Shown: one piece after another, positions 8,571-18,149 of the stretch
How the letters are laid out: each line of letters begins with the position of its first letter
Position numbering within the stretch: position 1 is the stretch's first letter
Made by a program: the position numbers and the translations under genes
Source of the DNA: JAASSS01 sp021767745
Lineage (GTDB): Bacteria; Pseudomonadota; Gammaproteobacteria; UBA5335
NCBI GenBank assembly: GCA_034189165.1
Contig: JAXHVN010000053.1
Location: 1 to 64,000 of the forward strand
Direction of reading: 5' to 3'
DNA length: 64,000 bases
The notes under the pieces: generated by a model
Seen by the model: only the letters and a program-made list of their open reading frames with translations
Database searches by the model: none
Told to the model about the DNA's origin: nothing

Positions 8571-8599
8571 AGCACAAACCCAAAAGCCTGGCCTGTCAA
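8571..8599 (-). promoter_or_regulatory. Candidate sigma-70 promoter of the AlkB-like gene
   Basis: On the minus strand a perfect -35 TTGACA (8594-8599) is separated by 17 bases from TGTGCT (8571-8576), which matches the -10 at 3 of 6 positions. Transcription would begin near 8564, giving a short leader to ATG 8540. Confidence 0.5.
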
Positions 8600-8662
8600 G
8601 TGTTGAAGCGTGACTTGCCCCAAGCAATGGCGTGCGGCCCCGCTTCGCGTCGATCTGGTGCG

Positions 8663-8693
8663 CCGATCGCGGGCCGATCGCGGGCCGGTCGGG
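8663..8693. repeat. Tandem 11-bp repeats between the AlkB-like gene and its divergent regulator
   Basis: CCGATCGCGGG occurs twice head to tail (8663-8673, 8674-8684), followed by a shortened third unit CCGGTCGGG (8685-8693). The 11-bp period is close to one helical turn, which would place each unit on the same DNA face. This makes it a candidate operator, although it does not look like the AT-rich NsrR consensus. Confidence 0.5.
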
Positions 8694-8770
8694 CCGACGA
8701 AGGGTGGGTGCGATGATGCTCCTTCGGTCGCCTGGGGTAGGCTAGAGGGGTTTGACCCGCAGGAGATCCC

Positions 8771-9253
8771 ATGCGCCTGACCGTTTACGCCGATTACTCA
8801 CTGCGGGTGCTGATCTACGTGGCCGTCCAGCAGGAGCGGCTGGCCACCATCGCCGAGATCTCCGAAGCCTACGGCATCTCGCGCAATCACCTGATGAAGG
8901 CGGTGCACCAGCTCGGTCGGCTGGGATATCTGCGCAACGTGCGGGGCCGTCGTGGCGGAATCGAACTGGCCCGGCCGCCCGCACAGATCAACCTCGGCGC
9001 CGTGGTGCGCGATGTGGAGGATGATCTGGCGCTGGTGCCCTGCTTCGACCCAGACGATGCGTCCTGTCCGATTCAGGGCAGCTGCCGCCTTCAGGGCGTG
9101 CTGGGCGAGGCATTGCGGGCGTTCTTCGCGGTGCTGGATCGCTACACGCTGGCCGATCTCACACGCGACCGGCAGGGGGTCCTCGGCTCGCTGCTGGGGA
9201 TGGAGCCTGCGCCGCTGTTGCCGCTGGAGCAGATTCGCCGACAGCCCGGCTGA
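8771..9253 (+). CDS. Rrf2-family transcriptional regulator, NsrR-like
   Basis: This 160-residue winged-helix regulator has an N-terminal MRLTVYADYSLRVL, a helix-turn-helix around residues 25-60 and a wing GRRGGIELA. Three cysteines at 91, 99 and 105 plus Asp8 correspond to the cluster ligands known in Streptomyces NsrR, a nitric-oxide-sensing [4Fe-4S] repressor. The Cys91-Cys99 spacing is longer than in NsrR, so another Fe-S sensor is possible. SD AGGAG lies 6 bases before ATG 8771. It is divergent from the AlkB-like hydroxylase, which it may control (inference). Confidence 0.82.
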   Translation: MRLTVYADYSLRVLIYVAVQQERLATIAEISEAYGISRNHLMKAVHQLGRLGYLRNVRGRRGGIELARPPAQINLGAVVRDVEDDLALVPCFDPDDASCPIQGSCRLQGVLGEALRAFFAVLDRYTLADLTRDRQGVLGSLLGMEPAPLLPLEQIRRQPG

Positions 9254-9268
9254 ATCGGACTGTCGCCT

Positions 9269-9345
9269 TGGTGGGCCCACCAGGACTCGAACCTGGAACC
9301 AACAGATTATGAGTCTGCTGCTCTAACCGATTGAGCTATAGGCCC
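9269..9345 (-). tRNA. tRNA with anticodon CAT, probably tRNA-Ile2 (lysidine-modified)
   Basis: The 77-nt cloverleaf has acceptor GGGCCTA/TGGGCCC with discriminator A and encoded CCA; the anticodon loop CTCATAA reads CAT. Compared with the elongator tRNA-Met at 62.3 kb, the anticodon stem (GCAGA/TCTGT) and acceptor look more like E. coli ileX, so it is probably the AUA-decoding tRNA-Ile whose C34 is changed to lysidine by TilS. Confidence 0.93.
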
Positions 9346-9358
9346 TGAGCGGGCGCCG

Positions 9359-9364
9359 ATTATA
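9359..9364 (-). promoter_or_regulatory. Consensus -10 box upstream of tRNA-Ile2
   Basis: The minus strand reads TATAAT, a perfect -10, followed by a GC-rich discriminator (CGGCGCCCGC) and then the tRNA 14 bases later, as in stringently controlled stable-RNA promoters. No convincing -35 is seen at 16-18 bp. Confidence 0.55.
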
Positions 9365-9428
9365 GCGAACGGCGTCGTCGCGACACAGGCGCTGCCGGAC
9401 GATACTCCACCTGCTGCGGGAAGGTGCC

Positions 9429-10103
9429 ATGAACCAACGGTCGGCGCGGGTGACGGTGCGGGGGCCGTTCATCGGCCAGTCGCGGATCTTGCTGGTCGCC
9501 GATGGTCAGGCCAGCGCGATACTCAAGACGCCGGCAGCGGTGCCCCTGTGGCTGGGTACCGATGGTCTGGCTGGCGACGAGCAGGCCGACCGGCAGCAGC
9601 ACGGCGGCGCCGATCGGGCGCTGTGCCACTACACCAGCGAGGGCTATCGGCATTGGCGGCAGGTGTACCCGCGGCGCGCCGCCGATCTGGATGCCGCCGC
9701 CTTCGGCGAGAACCTGTGCAGCAGTGGTCTCGATGAGGCCGACGTGTGTGTCGGCGATGTCTGGCGCCTGGGCGAGGCGATCATCCAGGTCAGTCAGCCG
9801 CGCCAGCCGTGCTGGAAACTCAACGCCCGCATGGAGTTACCCGATCTCGGGCGGAAGATCATGGCCTGTGGCCGTTCCGGCTGGCTATGGCGTGTGCTGG
9901 AGCCGGGCTGGGTGCCGCCGGCACCGCCGATGGCGCCGCTGCAGCGCGACGACGCCGGCTTGCCGATCGCCCAGTTCTGGGAGTGGCTCTACGCCGACTC
10001 GGTGGATGGGGCGGCGTTGGCCACAGCGGTGGAGCATCCCGCGCTGGCGGCGAGATGGCGACACCGACTGCGGGCGCGGGCGCAGCATCTGGGTGTGCTC
10101 TAG
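9429..10103 (+). CDS. MOSC domain protein, YiiM-like
   Basis: MOSC domains are related to the C-terminal part of molybdenum cofactor sulfurases; YiiM-type proteins are linked to detoxification of N-hydroxylated base analogues and related compounds. The 224-residue protein has the YiiM features HGGADRALCHY, FGENL, GDVWRLGEAI and SQPRQPCWKLN, with the conserved cysteine in the last. The middle and C-terminal part (PPMAPLQRDDAG..QFWEWLY) also fits YiiM. It is monocistronic, ending before a strong hairpin. Confidence 0.87.
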   Translation: MNQRSARVTVRGPFIGQSRILLVADGQASAILKTPAAVPLWLGTDGLAGDEQADRQQHGGADRALCHYTSEGYRHWRQVYPRRAADLDAAAFGENLCSSGLDEADVCVGDVWRLGEAIIQVSQPRQPCWKLNARMELPDLGRKIMACGRSGWLWRVLEPGWVPPAPPMAPLQRDDAGLPIAQFWEWLYADSVDGAALATAVEHPALAARWRHRLRARAQHLGVL

Positions 10104-10186
10104 GGCGGGGAGACGCGTTGCCGGCTGCGGCCCGCAGAGCTGCACGAACCCCTCCGGTAGGCGGTGGCATTCGCCGCATTCGCCCC

Positions 10187-10226
10187 CCGGAGGGGCGGTG
10201 GCGAGCCCTCGCCACCGCCCCTCCGG
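10187..10226 (-). terminator. Strong hairpin terminator downstream of rpoD
   Basis: A perfect 17-bp stem (10187-10203 with 10210-10226) closes a 6-base loop, 12 bases after the rpoD stop. It can also serve the convergent MOSC gene from the other strand. No long U-tract follows, which is common in GC-rich genomes. Confidence 0.7.
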
Positions 10227-10237
10227 CTGGCCCCGGC

Positions 10238-12079
<1,842 letters not shown>

Positions 12080-12132
12080 ATCACCACACGTCGTAGGTTA
12101 TCGGGGTGCGCGGCCGCCGGGAAAAACGGCCC

Positions 12133-12141
12133 ATATTAGCA
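12133..12141 (-). promoter_or_regulatory. Candidate extended -10 promoter for rpoD
   Basis: The minus strand reads TGC-TAATAT in the dnaG-rpoD spacer, an extended -10 with 4 of 6 hexamer matches. Transcription would start near 12126, about 47 bases before the rpoD start. Internal rpoD promoters are known in E. coli, so the location is plausible. Confidence 0.5.
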
Positions 12142-12156
12142 GCTTTCGTCGCCTTT

Positions 12157-13932
12157 TCAGTCGCCTGAACCAGCCGTCGATCGGCTCGCCAGCAACAGCG
12201 CCTGCAGTTCCTGCTTCTGCGCCGCATCCAGCGACTTCAGCGCCAGCAGCTCGTCCAGCCGTTCGGTCTGCGCCCGCCGCATCAGCTGCTCGAGTCCTGC
12301 CTCGAACTCCGCCCTTGCCTGCTCGAGAGAGCTCACAAGCTCATAACGTGCCAGCGCGGCAATGCGTGCACCTTCCGGTCGATCGCGCCAGCGCTCCAGC
12401 AACCTTCCCGTCGTTATCTGGGGATCGGCACGGGTTAGATCAAGCAGTTGGCGCAACAGTTCGAAGTCACGTGCCTTGCTGACGGCCGGTAGTTCCAGCG
12501 TCCTCTCGCCCTCGCACAGCGCCGGCCACTGCAGCAGCAGGGCGGTCAGCCGGGTCGCCAGCGGCATGCGCCGCAGCCCGCCGGCGCCCTGGCGGGCCGC
12601 TGCCGGACGGCTGATTGCGCGTGCCGGAGCGGCCGGACCGGGCGCGGGCGCCTGCGTCTGCATCAGACGAGTCAAGCGTGTTGGATCTGCCTGTGCCAGC
12701 GTCGCCAGGCGCTCGGTGAGCAACAGCTGCAGCGGCGCCGTCGACACCCGGGCGATCAACGGCTTGGCCCGTTCGATCAGCTGCGCCCGACCATCGAGCG
12801 TACCCAGGTCGATCTCGCCGGCCAGGGCGCTGAACAGGAATTCGGCCAGCGGCTGCGCACCATCCAGACGCGCGTTGAGTTCAGCTGCACCATGGCGGCG
12901 CACGAAAGAATCGGGATCCTCGCCTTCCGGCAGGAACAGGAACCCGACCCGCGAGCCTTCACGCAGTTCCCCGACCGTGTTTTCCAGCGCCCGCCAGGCG
13001 GCACGACGACCGGCCGCGTCGCCGTCGAAGCAGTAGACGACGTCAGGGTGAGTACGCAGCAGGCGCCGCACATGCTGTGGCGTGGTGGCCGTGCCGAGCG
13101 TCGCCAGCGCGCCGTCGATGCCATGCTCGCTGAGCAGCAGCACGTCCATGTAGCCCTCGACCACCACCAGCCGTGCCGGCCGACGCGCCGCCTGCTGCAG
13201 TTCGTACAGCCCGTAGAGCGCCTCGCCCTTGTGGAAGATCGGCGATTCCGTCGAGTTGATGTACTTGGGTCCGTCGCCGTCGAGCAGCCGACCGCCGAAG
13301 CCGATGGTGCGTCCACGGCTGTCCCGGATGGGGAAGGTGACCCGTTGGCGCAGGCTGGCGTACAGCCTGCCCTCGGCCTGCTTGCTCTGTGCCAGCAGGC
13401 CGAGGGTACGCAGCGGCTCCACCAGCTCGTGCTGCTGCGCAAAGCGCAGCAGGGCGCCGCTGTCGGCTGGCGCGTAGCCGAGGGCGAAGCGGGCCGCCGT
13501 TCGGCCGCTAACGCCGCGCGATTTCAGATAATCGATAGCCTCGGGATGACCGCGCAGTTGCTGGCGAAAGAAGGTCGCTGCCTGGTCGATCGCCGCGTGG
13601 AGCGGGCGCAGATCCGGCCCGTCCGCTTCGGCCTCGGCCGGTATCGTCATGCCGACCCGGTCGGCCAGTTCGGCCACCGCCTCCCGAAACGGCAGGCGGT
13701 CGTACTCCATCAGGAAGCCGATGGCGTTGCCGTGCGCGCCGCAGCCGAAGCAGTGGTAGAACTGCTTGTTGCGGCTGACGGTGAACGAGGGGGTCTTTTC
13801 GTCGTGGAAGGGGCAGCAGGCGGCATGGTCCCGCCCGGCAGGCTTCAGTTCCAGCCGGCTGCCGATCAGTTCAACGATGTCCGTGCGGACGAGCAACTCG
13901 TCGATGAAATGCTGCGCCAGCCTGCCGCCCAT
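12157..13932 (-). CDS. dnaG: DNA primase
   Basis: DnaG makes RNA primers at the replication fork. The 591-residue protein has the N-terminal CHC2 zinc finger (Cys40, His43, Cys61, Cys64 in CCPFHDEKTPSF and YHCFGCGAHGNA) and a Toprim core with VVEGYMDVLLL and VYCFDGDAAGRRA. Its C-terminal helical domain is of the kind that contacts DnaB helicase. It is cotranscribed with yqeY (58 bases upstream) and rpoD in the macromolecular synthesis operon. Confidence 0.98.
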   Translation of the reverse strand: MGGRLAQHFIDELLVRTDIVELIGSRLELKPAGRDHAACCPFHDEKTPSFTVSRNKQFYHCFGCGAHGNAIGFLMEYDRLPFREAVAELADRVGMTIPAEAEADGPDLRPLHAAIDQAATFFRQQLRGHPEAIDYLKSRGVSGRTAARFALGYAPADSGALLRFAQQHELVEPLRTLGLLAQSKQAEGRLYASLRQRVTFPIRDSRGRTIGFGGRLLDGDGPKYINSTESPIFHKGEALYGLYELQQAARRPARLVVVEGYMDVLLLSEHGIDGALATLGTATTPQHVRRLLRTHPDVVYCFDGDAAGRRAAWRALENTVGELREGSRVGFLFLPEGEDPDSFVRRHGAAELNARLDGAQPLAEFLFSALAGEIDLGTLDGRAQLIERAKPLIARVSTAPLQLLLTERLATLAQADPTRLTRLMQTQAPAPGPAAPARAISRPAAARQGAGGLRRMPLATRLTALLLQWPALCEGERTLELPAVSKARDFELLRQLLDLTRADPQITTGRLLERWRDRPEGARIAALARYELVSSLEQARAEFEAGLEQLMRRAQTERLDELLALKSLDAAQKQELQALLLASRSTAGSGD

Positions 13933-13990
13933 GCCCGATCTCCGTGGCTACCGCGGGATCAGCGCCGGCGCCGGAGGGGCGCCAGGCGAT

Positions 13991-14434
13991 TCAGTTCAGG
14001 CGTTGCTTCACGCGCCGGCTGGCCTCGGCCATGTCGACCCGTGCATCGCCCTGCTGCTTGAGGTGGCCCATGACCTTGCCCATGTCGCCGGCCGAATTGG
14101 CGCCGACGGCATCGATGGTGCGCTCGATCAGCGCGTCGAGCTCCTGCGCCGAGAGCGGCTGCGGCAGGTAGCGCTGCAGGACGGCCAGCTCGTTCTCTTC
14201 GCTTTCGGCCAGATCTTCGCGCCCACCCTGGCGGTACTGCGCGATGGAATCGCGGCGCTGCTTCACCATCCGGTTCAGCACGTGCAGGACGAGATCGTCA
14301 TCCGCCTCGCACCGGTCGTCGATCTCGCGCTGCTTGATCTCCGCCCACATCAGGCGGAGCGTGCCGAGGCGGAACTTGTCGCCTGCGCGCATCGCGGTCT
14401 TCATATCCTGCTGGATCGTGGCTTTCAGCGACAC
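13991..14434 (-). CDS. GatB/YqeY domain protein
   Basis: This 147-residue protein is homologous to the C-terminal tRNA-binding domain of GatB. Visible family features are MSLKATIQQDMKTAMRAGD at the start, LGTLRLMWAEIKQREID, RDSIAQYRQGGR and LPQPLSAQELDALI. Its place between rpsU and dnaG is conserved in many proteobacteria. The biochemical role is not settled; a tRNA-related role is inferred from the domain. Confidence 0.93.
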   Translation of the reverse strand: MSLKATIQQDMKTAMRAGDKFRLGTLRLMWAEIKQREIDDRCEADDDLVLHVLNRMVKQRRDSIAQYRQGGREDLAESEENELAVLQRYLPQPLSAQELDALIERTIDAVGANSAGDMGKVMGHLKQQGDARVDMAEASRRVKQRLN

Positions 14435-14511
14435 GCGGGGTCCTTCTCAGGGCGAACGTCAGGCGCCGGGTGGGCCGGCGCGAGGTCAGGAAAGCGATCG
14501 GGGCGATAGGC

Positions 14512-14727
14512 TCAGTGCGAGCGCCGCAGATGCTGGTTCTCGCGCGACAGCCGCTTGGCGTGGCGCTTGACCGCCGCCGCCCGCTTGCGCTTGCGTTCCT
14601 GGGTCGGCTTCTCATAGAACTCGCGGCGCCGCAGCTCCGTTAGAATTCCCGCCTTCTCGCAGGCACGCTTGAAGCGGCGCAGTGCCACATCGAAATATTC
14701 GTTTTCCTTGACTCGAACGCTCGGCAT
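14512..14727 (-). CDS. rpsU: 30S ribosomal protein S21
   Basis: The 71-residue protein is very basic, starting MPSVRVKENEYFDVALRRF and containing FYEKPTQERKRKRAAAVKR, the standard bS21 sequence. S21 sits near the 3' end of 16S rRNA and helps initiation. The ATG at 14727 has AGGGGG four bases upstream and matches the family length. It is the first gene of the macromolecular synthesis operon, with a leader of about 80 bases that contains a terminator-like hairpin. Confidence 0.97.
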   Translation of the reverse strand: MPSVRVKENEYFDVALRRFKRACEKAGILTELRRREFYEKPTQERKRKRAAAVKRHAKRLSRENQHLRRSH

Positions 14728-14773
14728 GTAACCCCCTGTGGTGGCGCCCCGGCAGCCGGGCCGGTGGCGGCCC

Positions 14774-14801
14774 AAAAACGGAAGGGCGCTTCGCGGCGCC
14801 C
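14774..14801 (-). terminator. Terminator-like hairpin in the rpsU leader (possible attenuator)
   Basis: On the minus strand GGGCGC-CGCGAA-GCGCCC forms a 6-bp GC stem followed by TTCCG and TTTTT (14774-14778), the form of a Rho-independent terminator, about 50 bases before the rpsU start. Placed downstream of the predicted promoter and before the first gene, it would act as an attenuator of the operon (inference). Confidence 0.45.
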
Positions 14802-14819
14802 AAAGAACTCCTTATGATA
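14790..14819. promoter_or_regulatory. Overlapping divergent promoters of tsaD and rpsU
   Basis: On the plus strand TTCGCG (14790-14795), 17 bases, TATGAT (14813-14818) points to tsaD; the -10 matches 5 of 6 and lies only 8 bases before the tsaD ATG. On the minus strand TATCAT (14814-14819), with TTACCT 17 bases upstream, could drive rpsU. The two -10 boxes share bases, so the promoters would exclude one another. Confidence 0.5.
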
Positions 14820-14826
14820 GTCGGCC

Positions 14827-15900
14827 ATGCGCCCTGAGGTAAAGCCAGATCCGGCTGCGCCAGCCCCCTGCGTGCTCGGCATCGAAACGTCCTGTGACGA
14901 GACGGCGGTGGCCATCTATCGCCGCGGCTCGGGTCTGCTGGCACACGCGCTGTTCAGCCAGGCGGACCTGCACGCCGAGTTCGGCGGCGTGGTGCCCGAG
15001 CTGGCCTCGCGCGATCACGTCCGCAAGCTGTTGCCGCTCCTGGACACGGCGCTGCGTCAGGCGGGGCTCGCGCCGTCGCAGCTCGACGCGATCGCCTACA
15101 CTGCCGGCCCGGGGCTGGTCGGGGCCCTGCTGGTCGGCGCTGCCACGGCCGTGGCGCTGGGGCGATCGCTGCAGCGGCCGGTGGTCGGCGTGCACCACCT
15201 GGAAGCGCACCTGCTGGCGCCGAGACTGGAGCGGCAGCCGCCGGCCTATCCGTTCCTGGCCCTGCTGGTCTCCGGCGGCCACACAATGCTGGTGCGGGTG
15301 GCGGGCCTCGGTCGCTACAGCGTGCTCGGCGAGACGCTGGACGACGCCGCCGGCGAAGCCTTCGACAAGACCGCCCGCCTGCTCGAGCTGCCGCACGCCA
15401 GCGGGGCGGCGCTGGCCGCGCTGGCCCAGCAGGGGGATCCGCAGCGCTACCCGTTGCCGCGCCCCCTGCTGGGCCAACAGCGGCTGGACTTCAGTTTCAG
15501 CGGTCTGAAGACGGCGGTGCGGCTGACGGTCGAGCGGGAGGCCGCCCAGCCCGGTGGAGCATGGCGTGCCGATCTGGCGGCCAGCTTCCAGCAGGCGGTG
15601 GTCGACGTGCTGGTGGCGAAAGTGCGGGCGGCCCTGCACGCCAGCGGGCTGACACGGCTGGTGGTGGCCGGCGGCGTGGGTGCCAACGTGGCGTTGCGCG
15701 CCGCGCTGCGGGCCGAGGCCGGTCGCGAGGGCTGGCAGCTGTATTATCCGCGCATCGAGTTCTGCACCGACAACGGCGCGATGGTGGCGCTGGCGGGCGC
15801 CGAACGTATCGCCGAGGCCGCGCCGGGAGCCGTGATCGGCGTGCGGGCGCGCTGGCCGTTGTCGACGTTGGCGCCGCCGGCGGCCCGACCGCGCGACTGA
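14827..15900 (+). CDS. tsaD: tRNA threonylcarbamoyladenosine (t6A37) transferase TsaD
   Basis: TsaD, with TsaB and TsaE, transfers threonylcarbamoyl to A37 of ANN-decoding tRNAs. The 357-residue Kae1-type ASKHA protein has LGIETSCDETAVAI, the metal-binding GVHHLEAHLLAP (HxEAH), LVSGGHTMLV, DDAAGEAFDKTARLL and CTDNGAMVA. Divergence from rpsU is the conserved arrangement. No Shine-Dalgarno is seen and the -10 box ends 8 bases before the ATG, so the mRNA may be leaderless. plsY, often the next gene in Pseudomonas, is absent; folB follows. Confidence 0.97.
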   Translation: MRPEVKPDPAAPAPCVLGIETSCDETAVAIYRRGSGLLAHALFSQADLHAEFGGVVPELASRDHVRKLLPLLDTALRQAGLAPSQLDAIAYTAGPGLVGALLVGAATAVALGRSLQRPVVGVHHLEAHLLAPRLERQPPAYPFLALLVSGGHTMLVRVAGLGRYSVLGETLDDAAGEAFDKTARLLELPHASGAALAALAQQGDPQRYPLPRPLLGQQRLDFSFSGLKTAVRLTVEREAAQPGGAWRADLAASFQQAVVDVLVAKVRAALHASGLTRLVVAGGVGANVALRAALRAEAGREGWQLYYPRIEFCTDNGAMVALAGAERIAEAAPGAVIGVRARWPLSTLAPPAARPRD

Positions 15901-15930
15901 CCACGGCCATCACAGTCACGGGAGCCAGCA

Positions 15931-16329
15931 TTGCCGGATCGGCTGTTCATCGAGGGGCTCAGCGTACCTGCGCGTATCGGCGTGGAAGGCTGGGAGCGGC
16001 GGGTGGCCCAGCCCGTCGAGATCGACCTGCGCCTGCAGCTGGCGTTGCGCGAGGCGGGTGAGCGGGACGAACTGGTCGCCACCGTCGACTATGCCGCCGT
16101 GGCGCAGCTGATCCGCGCGCTGGCTGCGCCGCCGGCAGAGTATCGCCTGGTGGAGGCGCTGGCCGAGCGTCTCGCGGCGGCGGTGCTGGAGAACTTCGCG
16201 CCGGTGGCGGGTGTGGAGATCCGTGTGGCCAAGCGCGGCGTGCTGGCGCAGGCGCGGGCGGTCGGCTGCGTGCTCGAGCGGCAGCGGACCGGGCCGGAAC
16301 AGCCGGGAGAGGCGAGATGTGCGGAATAG
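15931..16329 (+). CDS. folB: Dihydroneopterin aldolase
   Basis: FolB cleaves 7,8-dihydroneopterin to 6-hydroxymethyl-dihydropterin in folate synthesis. The 132-residue protein shows DRLFIEGLSVPARIGVEGWE at the start, the conserved catalytic segment TVDYAAVAQLI, EALAERLAAAVL and a C-terminal VAKRGVL with the active-site lysine. The start is TTG 15931 with GGGAG upstream; no better in-frame start exists before similarity begins. The last 13 bases overlap glmS. Confidence 0.93.
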   Translation: MPDRLFIEGLSVPARIGVEGWERRVAQPVEIDLRLQLALREAGERDELVATVDYAAVAQLIRALAAPPAEYRLVEALAERLAAAVLENFAPVAGVEIRVAKRGVLAQARAVGCVLERQRTGPEQPGEARCAE

Positions 16330-18149
16330 TGGCGGCGGTAGCCGAACGCGAGGTGGCGCCGATTCTGCTCGAGGGGCTGCGGCGGTTGGAGTATCGCGGC
16401 TATGACAGCGCCGGTCTGCTGACCGTCGGCAGCGAGGGCGAGCTGGTGCGGCTGCGCAGCGCCGGCAAGGTCGCTGCCCTGGCCGCGCGGCTCGAGCGGG
16501 AAGGCGCGCCCGGCCGGATCGGCATGGCGCATACGCGCTGGGCCACGCATGGCCCGCCGACCGAGGCCAACGCCCACCCGCACCTGTCCGGCGACGAGGT
16601 CGCCGTCGTCCACAACGGCATCATCGAGAACTGGGACGAGATCCGGCGCGAACTCACTGCCGAGGGCTACGACATGGCCTCGGACACCGATTCGGAGGTC
16701 ATCGCGCATCTCATTCACCGGGAGCTGCAGGCCGGGGGCGAGCTGGTGGCCGCGGTGGGGCGGGCGGTGGCGCGCCTGCGCGGCGCCTACGCGATCGTGG
16801 TGCTCTGCCGGCGCGCCCCGGACCGGCTGATAGCCGTGCGCAGCGGCTCTCCGCTGGTGGCCGGGATCGGCATCGGCGAGCACTTCCTTGCCTCCGACGC
16901 TGCCGCACTGCTGCCGGTCACGCAGCGCTTCATCTATCTGGAGGAGGGCGATCTGGCCGAGATCCGGCGCGAGGGTCTGCAGATCTTCGCGCGCGACGGC
17001 AGCCCGGTCGAACGGCCGGTACACGCCTCCTCGCTGGTCGCCGAGGCCGTCGAACGTGGGCGCTTCCGGCACTACATGCTCAAGGAGATCTACGAGCAGC
17101 CCCGCGCGGTGACCGAGACGCTGGAGGGTCGGCTGGGGACCAGCGCCGTGCTGCCGGGCGTGTTCGGGCCGCAGACCGAGCAGGTGATGGCCGGTGTGCA
17201 GTCAGTGCATCTGATCGCCTGTGGCACGAGCTATCACGCCGCGCTGGTCGCCCGGTACTGGATCGAGGCCATGGCGGGATTGCCCTGCACGGTCGATATC
17301 GCCAGCGAGTACCGCTACCGGCAGCCCGTGGTGCCGCCGGAGTGTCTGTTCGTGTGCCTGTCGCAGTCCGGCGAGACGGCTGACACGCTGGCGGCGCTGC
17401 GCCTGGCCCGTGCTCGCCGCTACCGCGCATCGCTCGCCGTGTGCAACGTGCCGGAAAGCTCGCTCGTGCGCGAGGCGGACCTGTCGTTCATGACGCGCGC
17501 CGGTCCAGAGATCGGTGTGGCCTCCACCAAGGCCTTCACCACGCAGCTGGTCGCCATGATGCTGCTGGCGCTGGTACTGGCTCAGCACCGCGGCGCGTCC
17601 GCGGCGGCGATCGGGCCGGCGGTGGCAGCGCTGCGGCGGCTGCCGGCCGAGCTCGACCGGGTGCTGAGCCTGGATGCGGCGGTCGCCGAGCTGGCGGAGG
17701 ATTTCGTCGGCTGCGCCCACGCGCTGTTTCTCGGCCGCGGCACGGATTACCCGATCGCCCTGGAGGGCGCGCTCAAGCTGAAGGAGATCTCCTACATCCA
17801 CGCCGAGGGTTACGCGGCCGGCGAGCTCAAGCACGGCCCGCTGGCGCTGGTCGACGAGGAGATGCCGGTGGTGGCGGTGGCCGCGAACAACGCGCTGCTC
17901 GAGAAACTGCTCTCGAACCTGCGTGAGGTCGGCAGTCGCGGCGGGCGGCTGATCGTCTTCACCGGGGATGACGTGCGGCTGCCGGCCGATCAGACCGTGC
18001 GCGTGCTGCCGATCGGCGCCGCGCACGGGCCGATGGCGCCGGCCCTGCATGTGGTGCCGCTACAGCTGCTGGCCTACCACGTGGCGGTGCTGAAGGGCAC
18101 GGACGTCGATCAGCCGCGCAATCTCGCCAAGTCGGTCACCGTGGAGTAG
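16317..18149 (+). CDS. glmS: Glutamine--fructose-6-phosphate aminotransferase (isomerizing)
   Basis: GlmS makes glucosamine 6-phosphate for peptidoglycan and LPS. The 610-residue protein starts MCGIVAAV, so Cys2 is the N-terminal nucleophile of the glutaminase domain (HTRWATHG, HNGIIENW, SDTDSEVIAH). Two SIS sugar-isomerase domains follow (ACGTSYHAAL, SQSGETADTLAAL, KEISYIHAEGYAAGELKHGP), and it ends NLAKSVTVE like other GlmS proteins. The start overlaps the folB end. The 3' end overlaps by 14 bases the convergent diguanylate cyclase gene. Confidence 0.98.
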   Translation: MCGIVAAVAEREVAPILLEGLRRLEYRGYDSAGLLTVGSEGELVRLRSAGKVAALAARLEREGAPGRIGMAHTRWATHGPPTEANAHPHLSGDEVAVVHNGIIENWDEIRRELTAEGYDMASDTDSEVIAHLIHRELQAGGELVAAVGRAVARLRGAYAIVVLCRRAPDRLIAVRSGSPLVAGIGIGEHFLASDAAALLPVTQRFIYLEEGDLAEIRREGLQIFARDGSPVERPVHASSLVAEAVERGRFRHYMLKEIYEQPRAVTETLEGRLGTSAVLPGVFGPQTEQVMAGVQSVHLIACGTSYHAALVARYWIEAMAGLPCTVDIASEYRYRQPVVPPECLFVCLSQSGETADTLAALRLARARRYRASLAVCNVPESSLVREADLSFMTRAGPEIGVASTKAFTTQLVAMMLLALVLAQHRGASAAAIGPAVAALRRLPAELDRVLSLDAAVAELAEDFVGCAHALFLGRGTDYPIALEGALKLKEISYIHAEGYAAGELKHGPLALVDEEMPVVAVAANNALLEKLLSNLREVGSRGGRLIVFTGDDVRLPADQTVRVLPIGAAHGPMAPALHVVPLQLLAYHVAVLKGTDVDQPRNLAKSVTVE

